Source: Marthasterias glacialis (taxonomy: Eukaryota; Echinodermata; Asteroidea; Forcipulatida; Asteriidae). From it: a DNA stretch of 64,000 nt. The notes below the pieces were generated by a model that had not been told where the DNA came from, ran no database searches, and saw nothing but the letters and a program-made list of their open reading frames with translations. Position 1 is the stretch's first letter; each line of letters starts with the position of its first letter. A program made the translations under genes and the position numbers. The DNA is taken from contig OU452232.1 in NCBI GenBank assembly GCA_911728455.2, forward strand, positions 5,297,227-5,361,226, written 5' to 3'. Positions 1 through 10,600 of the stretch are shown one piece after another.

Positions 1-204
1 TCGCCCGGAACAACAGGGCTCAGAAATGGAACTTTTGGTACCACGAAGTGACCTATCGCGATACGCCGCTCGCTGCGCGTACGAAAACTGAATATTATAA
101 TTTCACGAAGTGACGTATAACTTTGCCACTTTATATTTACCTTAATACTTGATATTTTTACATTAAACAAAAACAGTGTGAATCTATGACTTTTAAAGGA
201 GATG

Positions 205-590
205 CATACGTTTTGTAGTTGGAGCCTAGTGTCTGTTTTAAACCTATCTAATTGTAGATATATACCATAAAACTAACCTGTGAAAATTTCATTTCAAATG
301 GTGGCAGCGTTTTTGAGATATTGCCAAAAATCTGGAGCAGTTGTGTTCACGATGAAGAAGTATCCGTCATTGGAATACACATTCTGAGAAGCGTTACGGC
401 CATAACGCTTCTCAGATTCAAATCTTTGGGGATGAAAACTGATATATTTTTCCATAACCGCAGTACTTCAAAGTGAAAAAAGTTTCTCAAAATGCATTAT
501 ACTGTCCAGAGCTACTGTACTTCTTACCAAGTAAGTTTTTATTGCCATAAATTTTCGGAGTCATTACCAAACGTATGCAATGCCTTTAAT
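205..590 (+). mobile_element. Diverged copy of the ~380-bp TTAA palindromic element
   Basis: Aligns by eye along its length with 29777-30154: ATAAAACTAACCTGTG, GGTGGCAGCGTTTTTGAGAT, the AGAAGCGTTACGGCCATAAC hairpin near 390-415, TGCATTATACT, and a CCAAACGTAT...CCTTTAA right end. The left end is eroded. Confidence 0.75.
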
Positions 591-737
591 CTACCTGCTG
601 TAGTATTATCAATTCCAAAGAAGTGATATTTCTGTGGGAAATGACCAACCCCAAAACAGCTAAACTGTAAACCCGTTTAACTCGAAACGACAAAAAACTG
701 AGATAGGTCAGTTCGTGGTACGAGCGATTGTATGACA

Positions 738-930
738 TCATTCATTGATGCTGCGGCAAACCATTATCAGACCACACATCTGGCCTTGAGACACAGCGCA
801 AGAAACAACAAGGCTGTTGTATTGCTTAGCACAGAGGATGAAGGACTCCCCTGAGGGAGAGCTGATGGAATGTTTTGGCAGAGTGTCTGGGCTGATTGTA
901 ACGGGGATACCTTGTTTGAAGGGAATTGAC
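738..930 (-). CDS. Possible terminal coding exon of an unidentified gene
   Basis: I do not recognise this gene. On the minus strand an open frame follows an acceptor-like CCTCAAGCAG (about 940-931) and reads SIPFKQGIPVTISPDTLP, then GESFILCAKQYNSLVVS, then GQMCGLIMVCRSINE and a stop at 738. Codon choice looks coding (many third-position pyrimidines, no low complexity). The end vaguely resembles the C-terminal strand-helix of profilin-fold proteins, but that is a guess. Upstream exons would have to lie inside the MCT-like gene on the opposite strand, and I could not find them. It may be chance. Confidence 0.3.
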
Positions 931-1376
931 TGCTTGAGGAATACATGGAGTTTCAAAATTATTCGAATTTAATTAAACAAGTTATTTTTTTTTAAAACAC
1001 TAAAAACCGACTACCAAAATGAGGCTCTAGGGCCAAATCAGAGTTGTATCACCACGTGCTTCACTTACAGCTTGTGCATAATCTACCTCATGCACATGAA
1101 GCAAAAAAATTAAATAGACTACAAACACATTAACTGTGTATATGCATGGAGGTCTTCATGGTATATGTTGATTGTGCAGTTGATGTGCAGCATGTGGTTA
1201 GTCACAGCACATGAACGTGCTTGAAGTGCCAGAGATTTTTAGAGTGTAGCTTCTACGCGGAGCCGTGTTTGTCAACAGAGAGGGGAGACGTTCGAAAAGT
1301 CAAGGGGTGCGTACTAAATGCTACTTGTACTTTGATCAAGATCGACTTTTGTGGAGAGGTGTACCGGGTGTAATAC

Positions 1377-1590
1377 ATGAAAATGAGCGGGAATTCAGCA
1401 GTTTTCAGGCGGGCTGACCCCTGGCGTTGGATGATTCTAGCCTCTCGATTCTTCGTAACGTTTCTTGTTGTCGGCAGTTTCAAATCCATGGGTGTGTTCC
1501 TTCCCTATATTCAGGATGGATTTGACACCAATACTGAAGCTGCCGGATATGTAAGCAGCTCTTCCCTAGGTTTTGGTTTTGTTTGCATTG
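1377..1590 (+). CDS. MCT-like gene, coding exon 1
   Basis: Encodes residues 1-71 plus one base. It contains TM1 with the DPWRW lead-in and ends in a GTAAGT donor at 1591. Two ATGs lie two codons apart (1377 and 1383); the first is used here because it follows an in-frame stop directly. Confidence 0.85.
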
Positions 1591-4500
1591 GTAAGTACCG
1601 TTAAGTCTCTTTTACTCTCTAAAATAACATGTTACAACTTACAGTTTAATCAAGGTTGATGAATAACTCGTGGTGAATCTGCCCCAAAAGCCACAGTTCC
1701 AGGTTTTGAAAAAATCGCATTAATTTTTGAAGCGGGGTTGAACTATTATGAAATCACGGTTTTTGAGAGGTCTCGTTTATTAATCTTATAAACTTGTTTA
1801 CACGTGAAAAACCAGCATCTAAAATCACCAAGACCTGGTGATATTTTAATCATTGGTAAATAATTAACCATCCAACTTAAGCCCGGTTCATACTTCACGC
1901 GAAAGCGAAGGCGAAGCGAATTTTCGTGACGCAACAATTCAGTACGCGCTGTTTTCCAATTGTGACGCAAGGAAATTCGCCGCGCAAAGCGCTGCGAATA
2001 AAACCAATAGACCTTATGCATTGACGTCATCAAGCCGCCATCTTAGAGTTAAATCGATGATGAAACAATGGAAATGCAGAGATTTGTACGCGCGGCGTAC
2101 AGGATTGGCCAATGAACAACATCATTTTAACCTCTAGGCGAGGGCGCCCTACTCAAATGACGTCATGTGCTTAAGGTCTATACACAAACAGATTTGGCAG
2201 TTTGTGAAAATGGTAAACTTTAGGTCAAGGGGTTGGAAAGCATTGATCAAGGCGCGCCAGCCGGAAGGAACTGTTTAGACACATTTTTCCATAATTTGTT
2301 AATGCCTATGGCCCATCGAGTACGCTGTGCCCATAACTCGATCCTAGATATGACGTGAATGATGCAATCAACGGGGTATGTTACAATTATACGTCTTACA
2401 CATGAGGCTCTTTGGTAAATCCGTACGTACGAATTAGTAATCCGCACATACGGAATATAGTAATTCAACGTACGGAAATGTATTCTGTACATACAGAAAT
2501 GTAATCCGTACGTGCGAATTAGAAATCTACGTTAGATTAGTAATCCGGACGTATTAATTACTAATCCGTACGTACGAATTAGTAATCCGTATGTACGAAT
2601 TAATAATCTGTACGTATGGATTAGTAATCCGAACGTAAAGAATAGATTTACCATGTCCTAAATACACTTCCATAGCACAGTGATGGGACATTGAATAAAA
2701 GTTTATGGTTTACAAATAAAATTACCTCACGAAAAACTGACAACATGAGAGGCCTTTTTGTATTTTAATGCAGGTGTACTTTGATACCTCGTTCATAACA
2801 AGTTCATTGTTCAAGTGAACGCATGTTTGATGTTTGAACGCATGTTTGCGGCCTTTACACAAAACATGACGGACACAGAATCTCAGAATCTCCCACCGTG
2901 CAGACTGTAACGTTAGTTTTAAGATGTTCTTCTAAACTTAGCTTGAATTTGGATGTTGAAGGTTGGTTCACTATGTCTGGGTTAAGGGTTACGATACACA
3001 CGTCCACTAGTGTCAAACAACAACATGCACACGTCATGAGCATAGCCAACGTCATCTCTAAAACTAGAAAATATTACTGCGCCCAAGCAAGCAAGGGCCA
3101 ATCAAAAGCGCCATATCGGTAGTAACTACCGGTCCCTATACAGTCAGAATGAGAATGATGTAGGGACCGCAACCAGTCTAAATCCAGCCCTCGTGGCGTG
3201 GGGTCCGTGGCCCGCTTAAGGACCCCGGAAAACTTCGATTCTATATGCTCTTTGGTGACATCTGAGGCGATTCCAGGCTACATTCCCGTCGATTTTTTTT
3301 GAGCAAAATTTGTAAAATGGGAATTCCATTTGGGTGGTTCACTCTCACCGTCTCAACTCACATTTCTATCGAAAAATAGGGGCGCTATCTGGACATTTTC
3401 TGCATGACATGATCGGTTTGCTTGGGGCACAAACTTCTTCTAATAAACACCACTTGCATGGTATATAAATACAACTTTCTTTGAAATATTTCTGCTCGAA
3501 GTGTTATCGTTTTTAAATTATAAATGAAACTTTTCGTCTATACTGTGAGACCAAAACTCTTCCTAAGAATGTGTACAAAAATGCTAAATGCATTTTTACA
3601 CTTTTCTCGCAAATGATACACCGAAATAAGCTGACATTTACACAGCTTGGTTTTATTAAATATATTTCGATTTGGGCAAAGCCGAATGGAAGCATTTACA
3701 GACACTTTACCAATGCTGAGCTGCGGCTTTAATAGGCATTATCAATGAGCCTTATACACAACACATGGGACCTAACTTACCATGCTCCAATAACCACGAG
3801 AAATCCCCAAGGTTATTGGAGCAAGTTGACTGCAGATGACCTCACAGTACCTTGTAACCCGTATACAGGGGTCTCATAGTACCAAAATACATAATAGCTC
3901 AGTTTTCCTCATGTAAATTAACGAACGCTTTTAGGGACTCGTAGATTTTGTTATCTCTTTTCACTTCTCCAGGCATTTTTATTACACATTTTCCAGCATT
4001 TGTAGATACTAAGCGTTAATTGCGTCTTATTATTACTATGACATGACTTTACTAAGATTTGTGATAATTGGACAGACTGTTAAAAATACGGTAGTGAATG
4101 CGATCATAGAGCAAGGAACTGTTCCTTGCTCTATGATGCGATGCTCAGGAAATGTTTTTTTTTTCGTCTTGAGGTAAACAAGGTATAAGGCCGGGCCACA
4201 TGGTTCTGGAAACGTAATTTTGAAGTCCCAGTGTTATAAACCCTAACAGGACCGGGTTTTGTTTTTTGTTTTTTTGTACGGAGACCGGGGGGCACATAGT
4301 GCCCCCCCCCTCCGTATTTTCCAAAGTGTTCGACTGATGAAACTTGCCACAAATGTTCATTTCATCGAGTTCTACATGATGACGTCAAAAAATTTCAAAA
4401 ATCGTCACTAGAGGGCGTTTGTGACTGGTTTTTGCCCATTTTTGGTCAAAAATCGTGTTTTCAACTTAACTTCCGTATTTTTTGTCAGACTGTTTTGAAA

Positions 4501-7500
4501 CTTGGCAAACTTGTACATTTTAACAAGGTCAATATCATAGGAACCTAATTTAGTTACTGGAGTCACCTTTGGGGCGTTATAATCCTCTAATTTGGCCCAT
4601 TTTGGGGGGGGGAAATGTTTTGGTTGTTTTTTCTTTTTTTCACTTAAAAATCAAAAAGGCCGCCAAGGACCCAGGAGAAATAAAAAGGCTTGATTGACAA
4701 ATCTAAATATTTTTTGGGTCTGAAAAGTAAGAAATTAGCATGTTAAAAATATTCAATGTTAAAAAACTTGATATAATTTGACCCCCTAATTACAAGCTTC
4801 AAACACAAAATCCAAGATGGCCGCCAAAAATGGCAGCCATTTTGAATTCCACAAACCATTTTCCATTTGTTTATCAGGCTTTGTCATTAATTACAGGCCC
4901 CTTCTTTGGAATCGTGACGAAGACGTGGTCGCCGCGAAGAATCAGCATTTTGGGAGGATCCGTGACCGCTTTATGCATGTTTGGTTCGGCATGTTCATCG
5001 TCAATCGTGTCATTTGCTACGCTCATCGCCATCTGCAGTTCGTAACTATTATACACAGTTAATTGTATTAATCCCTGCAAATTACGGATGGAAGCATGTC
5101 AGTGCAAAGTTTTTTAAAGTTTTTTCCAACGGCAAATTTTTCAAGTGAATATTAAGCTATAGGAATGTTTCACTCCAAACACTGGGTGTAATTTTTAAAA
5201 CATCATTTCCATTTAAGTTAAAATGTCAGCTTAAAAAAACAAACTGGTACAAGTTCGCTGGTTTATTAAAAAAACAGTTAAAATGATGACATTTAATAAT
5301 TAACTTTAATTCGGAAAATTGTAATTCCACTGACATCCAGAAGTTAGATCAGGCCCCAACATTTGCGATTTATTAGATAGGAAACTTTGATACGCAAAGA
5401 CAAACATCCTAGTTTTTTGTAACATGGTGATCTTGACTACTCTGGATTATTTTTGACGTAATTTACAGGTCTCGGAGAAGGATTCGTTGATATTGCAGTC
5501 ATACAACCTGTTGTGGACTACTTCCCAGAAGACTTTGCACTGGCTAACGGCTTATCCCTTGCCGGAGGGACATTGGGAATTATGATACTCCCACCGGTAA
5601 TGGAATATCTTCTGTCATTGTACGGATGGAGAAGTGCTCTGGGAATCATGGCAGCATTTTCCTCTAACCTTGTTGTATGTGGAGCACTCCTTCGTCCTTG
5701 TCGGAATATGCAAGGAAAGTATCGCCCGTTGGACCAACAAAACGATATCCAAAATGAAACTTCGACAGAAATAAATTCAGAAAAACGTTTGGAGAACTTG
5801 AATAATGGGCAAGGAACCGTTTTCCAGATGTTAAGAAAGCTCTTTGACACCGAGTTATTGACGCAACCTATTTTCATCCTATATCAAGTGTTGTCATTAC
5901 TTCTTGGTTTAATCTATAGCATGTGGCACTTGTTTCTCATTCCACTTGGAGTACAGTTGGGCCATGGAGAAACCCTAGCTGCCTTTCTTGCTACATTCGG
6001 TGGAGTAGGGGCTCTTATAGGCCGTCTTGGCCATGGGTACCCGATTGACCGCAAACTCCTCCAAAGCTCTTCTGTCTTCCTTGGAGGAACACTCCTCTTT
6101 GCAGCATCCAGTCTGACGACTCCTCTGGTTATGACCTCCTACCCAGCCCTAGCTACCCTAAGCACAATCTCGGGGATTGCCATAGGTGCCATTGCTCCGT
6201 TAATATACGTGTTGGTTTTAGAATTCTGTCCCAACAGTAGCAAGACAGCATTCGGTTGGATTTTCTTTTCCTTTGGAACAGGAACAATGTTGGGCGGTTT
6301 TTCCGCAGGTGAGTTAACATGGAGGGATCCGGTTGACCTCTATACATGTATTCCAATTATCCTCTTTTTTTTTTACACTGCACCCATAGAACCCGACCAA
6401 GAACCGCAATCTTTATTGCCTTTGTCACACTTGACCACATCCACATTACAGCAGAGTGCGGGCCTTTGGGTGGAGTGTACACGGAGTGGGCGTGTGATTG
6501 ATTGCGACACTTACTGTAGAAAACATTTCGCGATGTGCAATACTTAGTTGTACATGCTCCCGGGGAAGTTATCATCAACTTATCCAGCATTTTATCCAGC
6601 ATTTTCCCCATCAAATGCTGGATACCATAGACACGAATATAAAACCATAATTAGAACAATTCACCACTTGCAGTCATTTTAAATACTAAATTATGCGTGT
6701 TTTTAACACACTCGGTCCTGTGTTAGTTCAGTTCTACGAACTTCTGCCCAGGAGGGTGATGCAAAACTAAGATGCATTAATAAAGGGACACGTTGCCTTC
6801 GGATTGGGCGCCTTTAGGCTGTAAAAAGCGTTTATTTTGAAATGAGTATGATTGGAAAGATATTTTTAAAGTAGAATATAATGATTCACATAAACATGTC
6901 TTGAAATTGTGTGGTTTTTGTTTAATATCGTGACAGAACACGGTCCGCCATTTTGTAGAACAAACTTTTGACTCCACAAAATGGCGGACCGTATGTTTCT
7001 AGCAGAGTGTGGTTTCGCTGGTTGTATTTCCGAGAGGTAAATTTATGTTTGTTTAATAACTACTCACTAATTTCAACCCATTGTACGTGTTTTACTGCAC
7101 GAACAACTCTTAAAAAGGATAAGTACCAATTCCAAACAGCTACATTTTAAGAGATTTTAAGGCAATGTGAGACTTTCGATACGCTGTAGCGGCAGCAGAC
7201 GAAACGGTCCTTTTTGACAGTTCTGAGCACGCGCGCACATGCTCAATCCTGCCCATGTAGTTCTGAGCATGCGTACTGCTGGTGAGAAGTGTGTAAAAGG
7301 ACCGTCCAGAAGTCTCCCATTGTCCTTTAGGAGATTACCATTCATTTGAATTCACTCCTACTTTTTTTCTTTTTTTTTCTTTTATATATATATATCACTC
7401 CTATCACTCCTATAATTCACTCCTACTTAGCCAGGACATGATGCCAACCTTTGACAGCAACATTGCTTACTTTGATGAAATAATCTTAATCCGTATCAAT

Positions 7501-7636
7501 TAACTTTACAGGATGGATTCACGATATCTGTGATGACTACAACATTGTCTTCGTAGTGATGGGAGCTTTTTCGGTCGTCATGTCCGCCGTCTTGGTTTTG
7601 ACTCGATGCTTGATAGGCCAAAAGGATGGTAAATGA
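1377..7636 (+). CDS. Monocarboxylate transporter-like MFS protein (SLC16 type), complete, 4 exons
   Basis: Probable proton-linked or facilitative transporter of small carboxylates or related solutes in a cell membrane; the substrate cannot be read from sequence. Coding exons are 1377-1590, 4897-5037, 5469-6308 and 7512-7636, giving 1320 nt (439 aa plus TGA), with phase 1 at all three junctions. The start is supported by an in-frame TAA at 1371-1373. Family traits seen: an N-terminal DPWRW stretch before TM1 (residues 14-18) with GVFLPYIQDGF after it; LGEGF then YFPEDFALANGLSLAGG (about 136-152), the place of the MCT signature; GWRSALGI; a polar loop (about residues 200-240) between the two six-helix halves; GRLGHG; GTGTMLGGFSAGW near TM11-12. 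The length fits the family (roughly 430-510 aa). Oddities: the basic residues usual in the YFxKR-type motif are replaced by E and D, and the N-terminal DG motif is altered, so this may be a divergent orphan MCT. Family assignment is firm; the paralogue is not. Confidence 0.85.
1877..2005 (+). mobile_element. Truncated MITE of the AAGCCCGGTT family
   Basis: Starts TTAAGCCCGGTTCATACTTC and has an inner inverted repeat (GAATTTTCGTGACGCAACAA against TTGTGACGCAAGGAAATTC). The complete relative is at 48101-48258. The right terminal repeat is missing and the next family (2007-2181) begins at the break. Confidence 0.65.
2007..2181. mobile_element. MITE with TAGACCTTATGC terminal repeats
   Basis: The ends are inverted: ATAGACCTTATGCATTGACG at left and the matching ATGACGTCATGTGCTTAAGG plus TCTAT at right. 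It is about 175 bp with TA at both edges. Related: 18586-18761 and the right-end fragment 21185-21250. Confidence 0.7.
2417..2640. repeat. Degenerate tandem array with CCGTACGTACG units
   Basis: About ten units of roughly 20-24 bp related to AATCCGTACGTACGAATTAG. Each unit is itself partly palindromic. It lies in intron 1 of the MCT-like gene. Confidence 0.75.
4103..4137. repeat. Perfect 17-bp hairpin with 1-nt loop
   Basis: ATCATAGAGCAAGGAAC, then T, then its exact reverse complement. It lies in intron 1 of the MCT-like gene, about 760 nt before exon 2. No other copy was noticed. Confidence 0.85.
4897..5037 (+). CDS. MCT-like gene, coding exon 2
   Basis: Encodes about 47 residues from PFFGIVTKTWSPRR to FATLIAIC, covering TM2 and TM3. 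An upstream acceptor at 4877 would break phase with exon 1, while the ACAG acceptor at 4895-4896 restores it. The donor is the weak point: GTTCGT at 5038 keeps phase, whereas GTAACT at 5042 is a better-looking site but shifts the frame into exon 3. Confidence 0.72.
5469..6308 (+). CDS. MCT-like gene, coding exon 3 (core)
   Basis: This 840-nt exon encodes residues 119-398: TM4 to TM11, the signature-like YFPEDF segment and the central cytosolic loop. The acceptor is TTTACAG at 5462-5468 and the donor is GTGAGT at 6309. The open frame continues to 6547, but that part is intron read-through because the family match stops at the donor. Confidence 0.9.
6942..6991. repeat. Inverted repeat, 16-bp arms
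   Basis: CGGTCCGCCATTTTGT and its complement ACAAAATGGCGGACCG, separated by about 18 nt in intron 3 of the MCT-like gene. Confidence 0.8.
7163..7323. mobile_element. MITE, AATGGGAGAC family (diverged)
   Basis: The ends CAATGTGAGACTTTCG and AGTCTCCCATTG are inverted. Inside are GCAGACGAAACGGTCCTTTT and AAAGGACCGTCC. Same family as 22995-23124 and 57979-58106. An (AT)n run follows at 7383-7396. Confidence 0.6.
7512..7636 (+). CDS. MCT-like gene, terminal exon
   Basis: The acceptor CTTTACAG ends at 7511. The exon completes a glycine codon, reads GWIHDICDDYN, then a hydrophobic TM12 and the short basic tail LIGQKDGK, with TGA at 7634-7636. GW.xD..xxY after the GGFSA of exon 3 is the usual C-terminal MCT arrangement. 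A possible poly(A) signal, AATAAA, lies near 7939. Confidence 0.85.
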
Positions 7637-10600
7637 CTCCCGCAAAACGGAAGTGTTTGGTTATAGCCGTAAGCCACAATCATGGGGTGTATTGCTTTAT
7701 ATCAATCTGCATAATTAATTGTTGCAAGTTTGAAGTAAGTCAGAACACGGTTACATAAAAATAGTAGACCAATACGTTCCCAGCTAACATTGTACAATAA
7801 CAAATTATTATGTGCAACAAAAGTGCAAACAAAAATTTGTAGTTAAAAGTTGTGAATTAAACAGCAAACAGTTTTAATTAGAAAAGTTTTGAACCATGAC
7901 TGTACAGTCTTTAAATTCTGGACTATAAGATGTAACTAATAAATATAAATTAACCATGTATAGTCTTACGCTAACTACTTAATAATTATAACGTCAACTG
8001 CCAACGTTCGGTCAATCATAAAAAGTGATGTTGTCCCAACATTTTGCCAATACGTCATACGAACGTTCTGATGGCGACGTTGGCCCAACAGGTGCCGACG
8101 TTGTGATAGGGTTGGCCCGAAGTCGACCCAATGTTGGGCCAGTTGGCCCGATGAAAAAAATAACGTTTGCTTGACATTAGCTGCCAACGTTGTCCCAATG
8201 TATTATCTAATACGTCTTCTGAACGTTGAACTTGTTGACGTTAGTCCAACGGACGCCAAATTTGTGATAATGTTTGGCTCATAGATACTTAGCCCAACGT
8301 CTTGGACGTTGGCCAAGAAGTAACATTGAGGCGACATCATTTGTTAACGTGGACCCACCAATAGGTTCTGGCGCTTGCCAACGTTGTGCCGACGTATACA
8401 TATTAGCTGGGTGGCCATTGGACACAAACCCAGATCATCAAAATCGTTTTATGGACATTGCTGCACGTACAAATTTTCAATTCATTTGTAGTTTTTCATT
8501 GTTTTAGCTGATTAAAGTGACACCTTGCAGTGACATCGTGACATTCAAGGCTCCTCTCGGTTTACGTATGCATGTGAGGAATAGCGTAATCATCAAGTTT
8601 GTTAATTTTGCTTTAAAATTAGATTTTTCTTTATGTTTCAAAGTTTTGTTATTTATCTTCCCCTTTACATTTTTTTTAGTATGCTGGTACTTTTAGTAAT
8701 AAATATTTGAACAGTTTGACAAACAGACTATAAACATATATGTCACTTTCTAAATATGGCACAGTATGATATTTATAATATAAACATTAAGAAGCAAACT
8801 GACGTTCGCACACACAAAATGTAAAAGAATTTGACTCAATTCTTGTCATTTCCTTTTTTAGCCACCGAGCATTACACACACTGAGCTAATTGGGGAAACA
8901 AATCAACAAATTGCACAAGAAAAAACAAGTTTTGTTTTCCTTTTAAACAAATTAATTACGTAGTTTTGTGTGAGGGTCCATAGTCTCGAAGGGGTTGAGT
9001 AGCAAATGGGCACACCAATATTGAACACGAAAAGTGCACGAATAAAAGGCAAAAATGAAGATGCGATTTTTTCATTTTATTTATTTAGTTTCTTTTTATG
9101 CAATTCTTAACTACTATTAAGCAAAATAAGTTCATACATACATACTGATTTATTGCCACATGCAAAATAAACAGTGAAATTCATTTTGGTTTTGCGTGTC
9201 TAAAAACGTTTATAAAAAAATACAAGTAATAACGTAGTTTTGTGGGCGGATCCATGGTCTCTGATAAAGGAGGGTTGAATAGCAAATGGGAGAACTGACA
9301 AAAAAATGAAGAAAACAGTTTAAAATTATGCAAGTCTTAAAACTCTAGCAATTTTATTATGTATAGGTTAAATGGGCGAAACTATTTTATCTAAAAAGGA
9401 GAATGAATATAATCATTGTATTGTACTCACTTTATCCAGCTGTGCGCTGGGTAGCTAGCTACCGATCGAACAGCTAGAGTAAGTAATTACAATGTATTTG
9501 TCCATAAAAGTGATTGCATGTCAGTGGTTATCAATCTTATTTTTCAATATAATTTTTTTCAGATTTTTAATGCACGTTTTGTTGCATTTTATTTATTTAT
9601 TTGTGTTGTTTATTTATTTGGGGCATATTTACTTAATCATTTTATACTGAGTGTGTTTGGGTGGTCAAACATTATCAATTTGAAAATTGTGACCTTTCAG
9701 TTCAACTCTGACTTTTAATGCACCTACTTATTATAACATATCTAGTTTATATACATTTGTAGTTCACTGTGTCGACAAAAGTTTTACTTTGCTGGCAATC
9801 TCTCATACGACGTCATCGCAATAAAATGGTTATGGAAATACCAATGATATTCCGTAGGATATCTTAATAATAAACTTGTTCGTCACTCCAAACAATGGGA
9901 GAGCAAACTGAAGTCCTTGATTTAACGGTTCGACAAATGTGTTTGTGTATGTGCGATTTCTGCACACATGAAATGTCAATTGACGAAACTGATTTCTGCA
10001 ATTTTCAAGATTCACATTTCTTCAGATTTTGCTTATATTATTATATGTTTTGTTTATGCATGATGAAAGACACGTCACTTTAAATTTGAAGTGGAATGTT
10101 AATCCCTGCTGGTGTTAGAATGTAAGACTTACATCCCCAACTACCAGCCTTAAGTCCGATTCACAATAGATGGCATTTGAACTTGAATGCATTGAGATGA
10201 AGCTAACACAGGTGCTCTGAACTACCCTGCACGTACGCCACTTTTGAATTTGTTAACATCTTTCATTATCTTGATGGTACAGGCCTACATGTAAGTATTC
10301 AGAAAACATTGTTGGCAGTGTAACCCTCACATAGGACGTCTCCGTTGACGGAGACGACGTCCCGGTACCAGGGATAGTTGGCACCGTCTTTCAACATTAC
10401 AGTATGATCAATCTGCTGTGACTGTGTCTACAAGACAAACGTTTTTAGCGTTTCAACTCACCGTTTTCATGTGATGGTTTGACCTTCCTTTGATGAACTC
10501 TAGTCTCAAGAATCCTCAGACAACAGCCAGCATAAAAGGATATTATCCAAATCCAAGTACATACATTGCATGTGAAGATGAGAAATTTCTTTCCATTCTT

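Larger units (their letters stand above)
1..1376. other. Left flank: dispersed repeat and possible orphan exon
   Basis: About 205-590 is a diverged copy of the TTAA-flanked palindromic element described at 23767 and 29777. 738-930 holds the doubtful minus-strand exon. The last 300 nt before the MCT-like start would contain its promoter or 5' UTR, but I see no clear TATA box or initiator. Confidence 0.5.

Noticed and set aside
2417-2640. CRISPR-like periodic repeat
   Set aside because: Units are contiguous with no unique spacers and the genome is eukaryotic; it is a degenerate tandem array.
6309-6547. Continuation of the MCT-like open frame past 6308
   Set aside because: A GTGAGT donor at 6309 and the TM12-like exon at 7512 restore the family match; the read-through segment does not resemble MCT.
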